64,000 nucleotides of DNA from Pseudomonas sp. LBUM920 (lineage in GTDB: Bacteria > Pseudomonadota > Gammaproteobacteria > Pseudomonadales > Pseudomonadaceae), in the NCBI RefSeq assembly GCF_003852315.1, contig NZ_CP027762.1, positions 558,001 through 622,000 of the forward strand. Direction: 5' to 3'. The translations under genes and the position numbers were made by a program. The notes beneath the pieces are model-generated. The model saw only the letters and a program-made list of their open reading frames with translations, made no database searches and had not been told where the DNA came from. This document shows, in pieces, positions 49,570 to 60,489 of the stretch. Each line of letters begins with the position of its first letter. The first letter of the stretch is position 1.

Positions 49570-52203
49570 ATGGCCGATTGGCAGTCCCTCGATCCCGAGG
49601 CCGCTCGTGAAGCGGAAAAATATGAAAACCCTATTCCTAGCCGCGAACTGATCCTGGCGCATCTCGCCGATCGTGGTTCGCCTGCTAGCCGCGAGCAGTT
49701 GGTTGAAGAATTCGGTCTGACCACCGAAGACCAGCTCGAAGCCCTGCGCCGCCGTTTGCGTGCCATGGAGCGCGATGCCCAACTGATCTACACCCGCCGA
49801 GGCACTTACGCGCCTGTGGACAAGCTCGACCTGATCCTTGGCCGCATCGCCGGCCACCGTGACGGCTTCGGCTTCCTGATCCCGGACGACGGCAGTGACG
49901 ACCTGTTCATGAGCCCTGCGCAAATGCGTCTGGTGTTCGATGGCGACCGTGCCCTGGCGCGCGTTTCCGGCCTCGACCGTCGCGGTCGCCGTGAAGGCGT
50001 GATCGTCGAAGTGGTGTCGCGTGCCCACGAGTCCATCGTCGGCCGTTACTTCGAAGAAGGCGGCATCGGCTTTGTCGTGCCGGATAACCCAAAGGTCCAG
50101 CAGGAAGTGCTGATCACCCCGGGCCGCAATGGCGCTGCCAAAGTCGGTCAGTTCGTCGAGGTGAAAATCACTCACTGGCCAACTGCGCGCTTCCAGCCGC
50201 AGGGCGACATCGTTGAAGTGGTCGGCAACTACATGGCGCCGGGCATGGAAATCGACGTTGCATTGCGCACCTACGATATCCCTCACGTCTGGCCAGAGGC
50301 TGTGCTCAAAGAAGCCGCCAAGCTCAAGCCGGAAGTCGAAGAAAAAGACAAAGAAAAACGCATCGACCTGCGCCATCTGCCGTTCGTCACCATTGACGGC
50401 GAAGATGCCCGCGACTTCGACGATGCGGTTTACTGCGAAGCCAAGCCTGGCAAGCTGCGCCTGTTCTCCGGTGGCTGGAAGCTGTTCGTCGCGATTGCCG
50501 ACGTGTCCAGCTACGTGAAGATCGGTTCGGCCCTGGATAACGAAGCCCAGGTGCGCGGCAACTCCGTTTACTTCCCGGAGCGCGTGATCCCGATGCTGCC
50601 TGAGCAGCTGTCCAACGGCCTGTGCTCGCTGAACCCGAAAGTCGACCGTTTGGCCATGGTGTGCGAGATGACTATCTCGAAAACCGGCGAAATGACTGAC
50701 TACCAGTTCTACGAGGCGGTGATTCACTCCCAGGCGCGCCTGACCTACAACAAGGTCAGCACCATTCTGGAACAGCCGAAAACCAGCGAAGCCAAAGCCT
50801 TGCGCGGTGAGTACGGCCATGTCGTGCCGCACCTCAAGCAGCTGTATTCGCTGTACAAGGTGTTGCTGGGCGCTCGCCATGTGCGTGGCGCGATCGATTT
50901 TGAAACCCAGGAAACCCGGATTGTCTTCGGCTCCGAGCGCAAAATCGCGGCGATCACCCCGACCACGCGCAACGATGCTCACAAGCTGATCGAGGAATGC
51001 ATGCTGGCCGCCAACGTGGCCACTGCCGAATTCCTGAAAAAGCACGAGATTCCTGCACTGTACCGCGTGCACGACGGCCCGCCGCCGGAGCGTCTGGAGA
51101 AGCTGCGCGCGTTCCTCGGTGAGCTCGGCCTGTCCCTGCACAAAGGCAAGGACGGCCCGACGCCGAAGGACTACCAGGCACTGCTGGCAAGTATCAAGGA
51201 CCGTCCGGATTACCACGTGATCCAGACCGTGATGCTGCGCTCCCTGAGCCAGGCGGTGTACAGCGCGGATAACCAGGGCCACTTCGGCCTGAATTACGAG
51301 GCGTACACCCACTTCACCTCGCCGATTCGCCGTTACCCGGACCTGCTCACGCACCGCGCGATCCGCAGCGTGATCCATTCCAAGCAGAACACCCCGCACG
51401 TCAAGCGCGCCGGTGCCATGACCATTCCCAAAGCACGGATTTATCCGTACGACGAAGCGGCCCTGGAACAGTTGGGCGAGCAGTGCTCCATGAGCGAGCG
51501 CCGTGCCGACGAGGCCACCCGCGACGTAGTGAACTGGCTCAAGTGCGAGTTCATGAAGGACCGTGTGGGCGAATCGTTCCCGGGTGTGATCACCGCCGTG
51601 ACCGGCTTTGGCCTGTTCGTCGAGCTGACCGACATCTACGTCGAAGGCTTGGTGCACGTTACCGCGTTGCCGGGCGACTATTACCACTTCGACCCTGTGC
51701 ATCACCGCCTGGCGGGCGAGCGCACCGGTCGCAGCTTCCGTTTGGGCGACACGGTGGAAGTGCAGGTCATGCGCGTCGACCTCGACGAGCGCAAGATCGA
51801 CTTCGGCATGCCTGATAAACCAGCCGAGCCGGCTGGCCGTAAAAAGCGTGGCGCCGAGACGACTGCGCCGGCCAGCAAAGGCAAAGGTGCTCCTGCTAAA
51901 GCAGCGGTCGCCGAGCCTGCGTCAGCCAAACCTGCTCGTCGTTCGTCTGCCAAGGACAAGGCCCCCGAAGCCTACCGCCCTAGCGATGCTGCGGCCAAAA
52001 ATGCCGAGCTGCGCAAGAGCCGCGAGTTGAAGCAGCAGTTGCTCAACGAAGCCAAAAGCGGTGGTAAAGCGGCGTCTGGGGGAAAGTCCCGCGAGGCGGA
52101 AAAACCGTCGAGCAAGCCGAGCAAACATCGTAAAGGCCCGCCCAAAGCGGGTTCGGCCCCCGCGAAAAGCGGCGGGTCGCGCAAACCTAAGGCCAAGTCA
52201 TGA
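49570..52203 (+). CDS. rnr: Ribonuclease R
   Basis: RNase R is a processive 3'-5' exoribonuclease that degrades structured RNA. The 877-residue protein has a winged-helix N-terminus (about 25-80), two cold-shock domains (about 85-235), the RNB catalytic core with DGEDARDFDDAV at residue 276, and an S1 domain at about 640-725 (FPGVITAVTGFGLFVELTDIYVEGLVHV). The final 140 residues are a Lys/Ala/Ser/Pro-rich basic tail. Its last codons overlap the rlmB start by four bases. The gene follows the tRNA-Leu pair, which is read the other way. Confidence 0.97.
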   Translation: MADWQSLDPEAAREAEKYENPIPSRELILAHLADRGSPASREQLVEEFGLTTEDQLEALRRRLRAMERDAQLIYTRRGTYAPVDKLDLILGRIAGHRDGFGFLIPDDGSDDLFMSPAQMRLVFDGDRALARVSGLDRRGRREGVIVEVVSRAHESIVGRYFEEGGIGFVVPDNPKVQQEVLITPGRNGAAKVGQFVEVKITHWPTARFQPQGDIVEVVGNYMAPGMEIDVALRTYDIPHVWPEAVLKEAAKLKPEVEEKDKEKRIDLRHLPFVTIDGEDARDFDDAVYCEAKPGKLRLFSGGWKLFVAIADVSSYVKIGSALDNEAQVRGNSVYFPERVIPMLPEQLSNGLCSLNPKVDRLAMVCEMTISKTGEMTDYQFYEAVIHSQARLTYNKVSTILEQPKTSEAKALRGEYGHVVPHLKQLYSLYKVLLGARHVRGAIDFETQETRIVFGSERKIAAITPTTRNDAHKLIEECMLAANVATAEFLKKHEIPALYRVHDGPPPERLEKLRAFLGELGLSLHKGKDGPTPKDYQALLASIKDRPDYHVIQTVMLRSLSQAVYSADNQGHFGLNYEAYTHFTSPIRRYPDLLTHRAIRSVIHSKQNTPHVKRAGAMTIPKARIYPYDEAALEQLGEQCSMSERRADEATRDVVNWLKCEFMKDRVGESFPGVITAVTGFGLFVELTDIYVEGLVHVTALPGDYYHFDPVHHRLAGERTGRSFRLGDTVEVQVMRVDLDERKIDFGMPDKPAEPAGRKKRGAETTAPASKGKGAPAKAAVAEPASAKPARRSSAKDKAPEAYRPSDAAAKNAELRKSRELKQQLLNEAKSGGKAASGGKSREAEKPSSKPSKHRKGPPKAGSAPAKSGGSRKPKAKS

Positions 52204-52955
52204 GTCTGGAAAAAATCTACGGCGTGCACGCCGTAGAAGCACTGCTGCGTCATCACCCTAAGCGCGTCAAGCAGGTGTGGTTGGCCGAAGGTCGCAGCGA
52301 GCCGCGCGTGCAAGCGCTGGTCGAGCTGGCGACCCAGAATAAAGTTGCCATCGGCCAGGCCGAGCGTCGTGAAATGGACGTGTGGGTAGAAGGCGTTCAC
52401 CAAGGCGTGGTGGCGGACGTCAGTCCGAGCCAGGTTTGGGGCGAGGCGATGCTCGACGAGCTGCTCGACCGTACCGAAGGTGCACCGCTGCTGCTGGTGC
52501 TGGACGGCGTGACCGACCCGCACAACCTTGGCGCCTGCCTGCGTTCGGCGGATGCTGCCGGCGCGTTGGCGGTGATCGTGCCCAAAGACAAGTCGGCCAC
52601 CCTGACGCCGGTCGTGCGTAAAGTGGCCTGCGGCGCGGCGGAAGTGATTCCGCTGGTGGCCGTGACCAACCTGGCGCGCACACTGGAGAAACTCCAGCAG
52701 CGCGGCTTGTGGGTCGTGGGCACGGCAGGCGAGGCTGAGGTCAGCATTTACGACCAGGACCTTACCGGCCCGACCATCCTGATCATGGGCGCCGAAGGCA
52801 AAGGCATGCGTCGCCTGACCCGTGAGCATTGCGACTACCTGGTGCACCTGCCGATGGCCGGTAGCGTCAGCAGCCTCAACGTTTCAGTCGCAACGGGCGT
52901 CTGCCTGTTCGAAGCCCAGCGCCAGCGTGGCGCCAAGGCTAAAGCCAAGAAATAA
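52200..52955 (+). CDS. rlmB: 23S rRNA (guanosine-2'-O-)-methyltransferase
   Basis: RlmB methylates the ribose of G2251 in the 23S peptidyl-transferase loop. The 251-residue SpoU-family protein has an L30e-like N-terminal RNA-binding part (IYGVHAVEALLRHHPKRVKQVWLAEG) and the knotted SPOUT catalytic part with LVLDGVTDPHNLGACLRSADAAG, MGAEGKGMRRL and MAGSVSSLNVSVATGV. It is translationally coupled to rnr. A REP pair follows. Confidence 0.97.
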   Translation: MSLEKIYGVHAVEALLRHHPKRVKQVWLAEGRSEPRVQALVELATQNKVAIGQAERREMDVWVEGVHQGVVADVSPSQVWGEAMLDELLDRTEGAPLLLVLDGVTDPHNLGACLRSADAAGALAVIVPKDKSATLTPVVRKVACGAAEVIPLVAVTNLARTLEKLQQRGLWVVGTAGEAEVSIYDQDLTGPTILIMGAEGKGMRRLTREHCDYLVHLPMAGSVSSLNVSVATGVCLFEAQRQRGAKAKAKK

Positions 52956-52979
52956 GGCTTGAGAGCGACGCAAGACCCT

Positions 52980-53070
52980 GTGGGAGCCGGGCTTGCCCGC
53001 GATGACGGTGTGTCAGTCAGCACAGATGCTGCCTGAGCCATTGTCATCGCAGTCAAGCCAGCTCCCGCAG
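52980..53070. repeat. Divergent (hybrid) REP inverted pair
   Basis: The left arm (GTGGGAGCCGGGCTTGCCCGCGATGA) belongs to the GGGCTTGCCCGCGA family, but the right arm (TCATCGCAGTCAAGCCAGCTCCCGCAG) belongs to the CTGGCTTG(C)CTGCGAT family and carries changes. The spacer contains a CAGTCAGCACAG region. The arms therefore pair imperfectly. Confidence 0.8.
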
Positions 53071-53121
53071 TTGCTTTGGGTTTGCCTGGATTGCGTGTTG
53101 TTCAAATAATCACCAATCACC

Positions 53122-53150
53122 TTGCGCCGTTTCTCCCCGTTCTCTACAAT
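53122..53150 (+). promoter_or_regulatory. Sigma-70 promoter of the rpsF operon
   Basis: TTGCGC, a 17-base spacer, then TACAAT, about 120 bases upstream of rpsF. It leaves a leader of roughly 110 bases. Confidence 0.8.
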
Positions 53151-53157
53151 TGCGCCC

Positions 53158-53199
53158 CTTGCCTTCCTGGCAGGCATCTATGTGCCTCCCTGCGGCAAG
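53158..53199 (+). promoter_or_regulatory. Candidate structured leader of rpsF
   Basis: An outer stem CTTGCC/GGCAAG encloses AGGCA/TGCCT and alternative GCAGG/CCTGC pairings. Its place in the leader suits autoregulation by the S6:S18 complex, known from many bacteria, but the conserved CCG-bearing bulge was not confidently identified. Confidence 0.4.
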
Positions 53200-53269
53200 A
53201 TCCATAAGTGTCATTCACTCCTTGTCTGACCGTTTTTGAGCGGCAGGCTACAACCCGTAAGGAGCATTC

Positions 53270-53692
53270 ATGCGTCATTACGAAATCATCTTTTTGGTCC
53301 ACCCGGATCAAAGCGAGCAAGTCGGCGGCATGGTTGAGCGTTACACCAAGCTGATCGAAGAAGACGGCGGCAAAATCCACCGTCTGGAAGATTGGGGCCG
53401 TCGTCAACTGGCCTACGCAATCAACAATGTTCACAAGGCTCACTACGTGATGCTGAACGTTGAGTGCACTGGCAAGGCCCTGGCCGAGCTGGAAGACAAC
53501 TTCCGCTACAACGATGCAGTGATCCGTAACCTGGTCATCCGTCGCGAAGAAGCCGTTACCGGCCAATCCGAGATGCTCAAGGCTGAAGAAAACCGCAGTG
53601 AGCGCCGTGAGCGTCGCGACCGTCCTGAGCACGAAGGCGCCGAAAGCGCTGATAGTGATGACAGCGACAACAGCGATAACGCTGACGAGTAA
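53270..53692 (+). CDS. rpsF: 30S ribosomal protein S6
   Basis: S6 pairs with S18 on the platform of the small subunit. The 140-residue protein has the S6 fold ([53 protein letters not shown]) in the first 100 residues, then a long acidic tail ending [16 protein letters not shown]. In P. fluorescens the S6 C-terminus is a target of the RimK glutamate ligase. TAAGGAGC is the ribosome site. It leads the operon rpsF-rpsR-DUF-rplI. Confidence 0.98.
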   Translation: MRHYEIIFLVHPDQSEQVGGMVERYTKLIEEDGGKIHRLEDWGRRQLAYAINNVHKAHYVMLNVECTGKALAELEDNFRYNDAVIRNLVIRREEAVTGQSEMLKAEENRSERRERRDRPEHEGAESADSDDSDNSDNADE

Positions 53693-53720
53693 TCCACGGA
53701 CCTTTTAAGGAGCCTATCAA

Positions 53721-53951
53721 ATGGCACGTTTCTTCCGTCGTCGTAAATTCTGCCGCTTCACCGCTGAAGACGTGAAAGAGATCGATTACAAAGATCTCAA
53801 CACTCTGAAAGCTTACGTATCCGAGACCGGCAAAATCGTTCCAAGCCGTATCACCGGTACCAAAGCACGTTATCAGCGTCAGCTGGCCACCGCTATCAAG
53901 CGCGCCCGCTTCCTGGCCCTGCTGGCCTACACCGACAGCCACGGCCGCTGA
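53721..53951 (+). CDS. rpsR: 30S ribosomal protein S18
   Basis: A 76-residue basic protein with the S18 signature ([46 protein letters not shown] split over most of its length). It has a strong ribosome site (TTTTAAGGAGCC). It follows rpsF by 28 bases. Confidence 0.98.
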
Positions 53952-53987
53952 GACCGGGCAGTCGACAAGTAGTAAGGGATTGAATGC

Positions 53988-54881
53988 ATGCGCGCCTTAG
54001 CTGAGTTCATCATGCGCGGTCGCGTGCAGGCCACTCTGGTAGTGGCTGGATGTGCGGCATTGCCGCTGCTTTATTGGTTGGGTGCTGCCGCCGGTTGCCT
54101 TGTGCTGCTGCGGCGCGGTTTGAAGGACGCCCTTGGCGTTCTTGCCCTGGGTTTGTTGCCGGCCTTGATCTGGTGGCTGCAAATGGGTGATCCACGCGTA
54201 CTTCTGGTACTGCTGGGGTCATCGAGCCTTGCGTTGGTTTTACGCGCAAGTGAGTCCTGGGTCCGCACGCTGCTGGTCAGCGTGGCATTGGGGTTGGTGT
54301 ACTCAGTGATGCTTGGCGCGGCTTTCCGCCCGCAAATCGAGGCGCTGTCGCAGGAAATCGTCAAGATCCTGCCGTTGGCCCTCGGGGATCTCTACCAGCA
54401 TTTGTCGGTAGATGAGCGAGCGCGGTTTGTGTCACTGATTGCTCCGGTCCTGACCGGCCTGATTGCGGCATTGTTGCAGGTCGTCAGCGTGCTGAGCCTG
54501 ATTCTTGGGCGTTATTGGCAGGCGTTGTTGTACAACCCGGGTGGTTTTGGTCGCGAGTTTCGCAGTATCAGAATTCCCGCGGGACCGGCGATGTTGTTGC
54601 TGGCGTGCATGGTTGTCGGGCCGAACTTCGGTCCACAGATAGCCTTGCTGGCGCCGATTTGCAGCGTACCGCTGGTGTTTGCCGGGCTGGCCCTGATTCA
54701 TGGGTTGGTTGCGCGAAAGCGCCTGGCCAAGTTTTGGCTGGTGGGGTTGTACGTGACGCTGTTGCTGTTCATGCAGCTGATCTATCCGTTACTCGTGGTT
54801 TTGGCCATTGTCGACGGCCTGATTGATTTTCGCGGTCGTCTGGCGTCGAAAGACGCTGATAACGCGAACGGTGAAGGTTAA
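53988..54881 (+). CDS. DUF2232-like (YybS-type) membrane protein
   Basis: A 297-residue inner-membrane protein with about seven to eight helices and a central cytoplasmic or periplasmic helix pair (IVKILPLALGDLYQHLSVDERARFVSLIAPVLTGL). It lies between rpsR and rplI, the same spot as a conserved membrane gene in other pseudomonads and, distantly, as the YybS family near ribosomal genes in other phyla. The function is unknown. The YybS/DUF2232 assignment is by topology and context and is only moderately sure. Confidence 0.8.
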   Translation: MRALAEFIMRGRVQATLVVAGCAALPLLYWLGAAAGCLVLLRRGLKDALGVLALGLLPALIWWLQMGDPRVLLVLLGSSSLALVLRASESWVRTLLVSVALGLVYSVMLGAAFRPQIEALSQEIVKILPLALGDLYQHLSVDERARFVSLIAPVLTGLIAALLQVVSVLSLILGRYWQALLYNPGGFGREFRSIRIPAGPAMLLLACMVVGPNFGPQIALLAPICSVPLVFAGLALIHGLVARKRLAKFWLVGLYVTLLLFMQLIYPLLVVLAIVDGLIDFRGRLASKDADNANGEG

Positions 54882-54899
54882 AAGTTAGAGGATTTTCAC

Positions 54900-55346
54900 A
54901 TGCAACTGATCCTTCTGGAAAAAGTCGCCAACCTGGGCAACCTGGGCGACAAAGTGAACGTTAAGGCCGGCTACGGTCGTAACTACCTGCTGCCATACGG
55001 CAAAGCCACCGCTGCAACCGCTGCCAACCTGGCTGCGTTTGAAGAGCGTCGTGCTGAGCTGGAAAAAGCAGCAGCAGACAAAAAAGCTTCGGCCGAAACT
55101 CGCGCTGCCCAACTGGCTGAGCTGGAAGTGACTATCACTGCCACCGCCGGTGACGAAGGCAAGCTGTTCGGTTCGATCGGCACCCACGACATCGCTGATG
55201 CACTGACCGCCTCCGGCGTTGAAGTGCAGAAGAGCGAAGTTCGTCTGCCGAACGGCACCATCCGCAACGTAGGCGAATTCGACGTAGCCGTGCACCTGCA
55301 CGCCGAAGTTGAAGCCACCGTACGCGTTGTCGTGGTAGCAGCTTAA
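54900..55346 (+). CDS. rplI: 50S ribosomal protein L9
   Basis: The 148-residue protein has the L9 N-terminal RNA-binding fold ([36 protein letters not shown]), the long connecting helix rich in Ala, Glu and Lys, and the C-terminal domain ([35 protein letters not shown]). It is the last gene of the S6 operon, with a terminator beyond it. Confidence 0.98.
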   Translation: MQLILLEKVANLGNLGDKVNVKAGYGRNYLLPYGKATAATAANLAAFEERRAELEKAAADKKASAETRAAQLAELEVTITATAGDEGKLFGSIGTHDIADALTASGVEVQKSEVRLPNGTIRNVGEFDVAVHLHAEVEATVRVVVVAA

Positions 55347-55393
55347 GCAGCACCTAACTGACTGGCACCTAGCGTGTCAGCCAGTTAACATCG

Positions 55394-55430
55394 GGCACGA
55401 TCCTGTTTACAGGTCGTGCCTTTTGTTTTT
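55394..55430 (+). terminator. Rho-independent terminator after rplI
   Basis: GGCACGA(TC)CTGT-TTACAGGTCGTGCC hairpin followed by TTTTGTTTTT. dnaB begins just after it, with a possible -10 box TACAAT at 55431-55436. Confidence 0.9.
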
Positions 55431-55456
55431 CTACAATCCCCTAATTCCAAGTGGCC

Positions 55457-56854
55457 ATGAACGATATTTCAGCTCCTGAGCAATACGATCTGCAAACCGC
55501 TGCCCTGAAGGTGCCGCCGCATTCCATCGAGGCCGAACAGGCCGTGCTCGGTGGCTTGATGCTGGACAACAACGCCTGGGAACGCGTGCTGGATCAAGTC
55601 TCGGACGGTGATTTCTATCGCCATGACCACCGGCTGATCTTCCGCGCCATCGCCAAGCTGGCCGACCAGAACTCACCGATCGACGTGGTGACCCTGGCCG
55701 AGCAGCTGGACAAGGAAGGCCAGACCTCTCAAGTCGGCGGCCTGGGTTACCTGGGCGAACTGGCGAAAAACACGCCGTCCGTCGCCAACATCAAGGCGTA
55801 CGCCCAGATCGTTCGCGAGCGCGCCACCCTGCGCCAGTTGATCGGCATCAGCACCGAAATCGCCGACAGCGCCTTCAACCCCGAAGGCCGCACTGCCGCC
55901 GAGATCCTCGACGAAGCCGAGCGCCAGATCTTCCAGATCGCCGAGGCGCGGCCTAAAACCGGCGGCCCGGTCAGCGTCAACGACCTGTTGACCAAGGCCA
56001 TCGACCGTATCGACACGCTGTTCAATACCGACAACGCCATCACCGGTATTTCCACCGGCTACACCGACCTCGACGAGAAGACCAGCGGCCTGCAGCCGTC
56101 CGACTTGATCATCGTCGCCGGCCGTCCATCCATGGGTAAAACCACCTTTGCGATGAACCTGGTGGAAAACGCCGTGCTGCGCAGCGACAAGACCGTACTG
56201 GTGTACTCCCTCGAGATGCCAGGCGAATCGCTGATCATGCGTATGCTTTCATCGCTCGGGCGGATCGACCAGACCAAAGTACGTGCCGGTCGCCTGGAAG
56301 ACGACGATTGGCCGCGCCTGACCTCGGCGGTCAACCTGCTCAATGACCGCAAGCTGTTCATCGATGACACTGCGGGTATCAGCCCCTCGGAGATGCGTGC
56401 GCGTACTCGCCGCCTGGTGCGTGAGCACGGCGACATTGCCCTGATCATGATCGACTACCTGCAGCTCATGCAGATCCCGGGTTCCAGTGGCGACAACCGG
56501 ACCAACGAAATTTCCGAAATCTCCCGGTCCCTCAAAGCCCTGGCCAAGGAATTCAACTGCCCGGTGGTGGCGCTGTCGCAGCTCAACCGTTCCCTGGAAC
56601 AACGTCCCAACAAGCGCCCGGTGAACTCCGACCTGCGCGAATCCGGAGCGATCGAGCAGGATGCTGACGTGATCATGTTTGTGTACCGGGACGAGGTGTA
56701 CCACCCCGAAACGGAGCATAAAGGCATTGCCGAGATCATCATCGGCAAGCAGCGGAACGGGCCGATCGGCTTTATCCGCCTGGCGTTCATCGGTAAGTAC
56801 ACGCGCTTCGAGAACCTCGCGCCGGGCAGTTACAACTTCGACGACGACGAATAA
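55457..56854 (+). CDS. dnaB: Replicative DNA helicase DnaB
   Basis: DnaB is the hexameric 5'-3' helicase of the replication fork. The ATG giving MNDISAPEQYDLQTAALK is chosen by comparison with the pseudomonad protein; a GTG two codons upstream is possible. The 465-residue protein has the N-terminal collar domain (about 18-120; PPHSIEAEQAVLGGLMLDNNAWERV), a linker helix, and the RecA-like motor with Walker A AGRPSMGKTTFAMN and motif DYLQLM. No intein is present. Confidence 0.98.
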   Translation: MNDISAPEQYDLQTAALKVPPHSIEAEQAVLGGLMLDNNAWERVLDQVSDGDFYRHDHRLIFRAIAKLADQNSPIDVVTLAEQLDKEGQTSQVGGLGYLGELAKNTPSVANIKAYAQIVRERATLRQLIGISTEIADSAFNPEGRTAAEILDEAERQIFQIAEARPKTGGPVSVNDLLTKAIDRIDTLFNTDNAITGISTGYTDLDEKTSGLQPSDLIIVAGRPSMGKTTFAMNLVENAVLRSDKTVLVYSLEMPGESLIMRMLSSLGRIDQTKVRAGRLEDDDWPRLTSAVNLLNDRKLFIDDTAGISPSEMRARTRRLVREHGDIALIMIDYLQLMQIPGSSGDNRTNEISEISRSLKALAKEFNCPVVALSQLNRSLEQRPNKRPVNSDLRESGAIEQDADVIMFVYRDEVYHPETEHKGIAEIIIGKQRNGPIGFIRLAFIGKYTRFENLAPGSYNFDDDE

Positions 56855-56878
56855 TTCTCCCGCGCCTGTAGAGGCCTC

Positions 56879-56951
56879 ATCACGGGCAAGCCCGCTCCCA
56901 CACTTGAACGGTGAACACCTTCAAATGTGGGGGTGAGCTTGCCCGCGATAG
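56879..56951. repeat. REP inverted pair, degraded
   Basis: ATCACGGGCAAGCCCGCTCCCACA on the left and TGTGGGGGTGAGCTTGCCCGCGAT on the right. Both arms carry changes from the family core (CGCGGGC changed to CACGGGC; GAGCGGGC changed to GGTGAGC). Confidence 0.85.
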
Positions 56952-57045
56952 CGTCACCACAATTCCGACCATTACCGTCGGAATTGGTCAAAATTTGTGC
57001 TATATTCCGCGCCCGCGATTTTTCATCTCAACACCGGTCACCGTC

Positions 57046-59349
<2,304 letters not shown>

Positions 59350-59362
59350 TCGCAGCTTGAAT

Positions 59363-59398
59363 ATGCAAAACGCCAGCCTCGTGCTGGCGTTTTGCTTT
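59363..59398. terminator. Terminator after the YgiQ-family gene
   Basis: GCAAAACGCCAGC-CTCG-GCTGGCGTTTTGC, a perfect bidirectional hairpin with A and T runs in the arms. Confidence 0.9.
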
Positions 59399-59441
59399 CT
59401 AGTCGGTGGGTAGTGTGTTTGTTAAGGTGGCGCGCATTGAA

Positions 59442-59523
59442 TCGCCTTCGCGCTCCCACATTCGAGCGCATTCTCATGCTGGAACTCGGAAAAATGTGGG
59501 AGCGGGCTTGCTCGCGAAGGCGT
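59442..59523. repeat. REP pair with a 10-base deletion in the left arm
   Basis: The right arm is complete (AATGTGGGAGCGGGCTTGCTCGCGAAGGCG) but the left arm reads CGCCTTCGCG-CTCCCACATT, lacking AGCAAGCCCG that the family has between them. It lies in the leader of the hypothetical pair that follows. Confidence 0.85.
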
Positions 59524-59562
59524 CAGTTCAGTCATCACCCATTTCAAGGAAGATCACCCCCC

Positions 59563-60489
59563 ATGGGCAACCCCCTGGCCGGTATCGGCATGGACTCCAA
59601 CCGCTCGCAATTCATGGCGCGCCAGCGCATCGAAAGCGAACTCAACCTGCCGCGGATATTTGCTGCCATCGACGCCGACCCCAACATCGTTGGTGCAGGC
59701 GTGGTGTATATCGACGCCGACTTCAATGTCGTCACCCTGCGTGAGTTCAAGCCCATCTGCAGCATTCAGCCCAAGCGCATCATTGTGCGTGAGGCGCAGA
59801 AATACGTCGCGCCAGCGCAGTTTGCTGACCAAGTGATGAATAACGCGCGCGAGTCGCGGTTGATCAGCGAAGCCTTCAACACCACCTTGTCCTGCGGCGG
59901 CGCGGTGCTGGGTTGGCTGGTGATGTTAAGCGGCACCATCGCGGTGCCGTTCAGCGGTGGTGCCAGCTCGGTCATCACCGTCATTGGCTATACCAGCGCC
60001 ACCGCCAGTACGGCGTCCTGCCTGATGGGCGCTTTTCGCACCCGCAATGAAATCGTCAACCCGGGCATGAATGATTATCTGGACAGCGAGGAGTGGTACC
60101 AGACCGCTACCAAGATCATGGATGGCGCTGCCTTGGTGGGCGTGGGTGCGTCTGCGCTGACCACGGTCAAATTGGTCAATGTGGCCCGTGCATCCACCGG
60201 CAAAACCCTGCGGCAAGTGCTCAAAGGCCTGAACGGTCAGGAGCGGGAAAAGCTGACAAAAGAGCTGCTGAAAATCGCCGACCCACAGATGTCGACCAAG
60301 ATGCGCAAGCTGCTGCAATTGCGCGGCGATTTGCCCAAGCGCTTTACCCACACGCAGCTCAAGCACGCCACCATCGTCCAGCTCGGCGATGCTTTCAGTG
60401 CAGGGCTGAGCGTCTGGGGGCTGGCGCGCTCGGACAACCCCAAACAGCTCAAAACCTTGGCGATAGGGTTGTACGAGGAGCTTGAATAA
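59563..60489 (+). CDS. Unrecognised 308-residue protein with paired hydrophobic segments
   Basis: No family was recognised. The ATG giving MGNPLAGIGMDSNRS has AAGGAAGA upstream. The first 105 residues look soluble (ADPNIVGAGVVYIDADFNVVTLREF resembles a small beta-strand domain). Residues about 108-155 form two Gly/Ala/Ser-rich hydrophobic segments (CGGAVLGWLVMLSGTIAVPF, then SSVITVIGYTSATASTASCLMGAF), and about 186-206 form a third. A basic helical part follows and a final Ala/Gly helix. There is no signal peptide, and the predicted helices sit in the middle, as in pore-forming or membrane-inserting toxins. It overlaps the next gene by one base. I infer, without proof, an effector-type protein. 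Confidence 0.8.
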   Translation: MGNPLAGIGMDSNRSQFMARQRIESELNLPRIFAAIDADPNIVGAGVVYIDADFNVVTLREFKPICSIQPKRIIVREAQKYVAPAQFADQVMNNARESRLISEAFNTTLSCGGAVLGWLVMLSGTIAVPFSGGASSVITVIGYTSATASTASCLMGAFRTRNEIVNPGMNDYLDSEEWYQTATKIMDGAALVGVGASALTTVKLVNVARASTGKTLRQVLKGLNGQEREKLTKELLKIADPQMSTKMRKLLQLRGDLPKRFTHTQLKHATIVQLGDAFSAGLSVWGLARSDNPKQLKTLAIGLYEELE

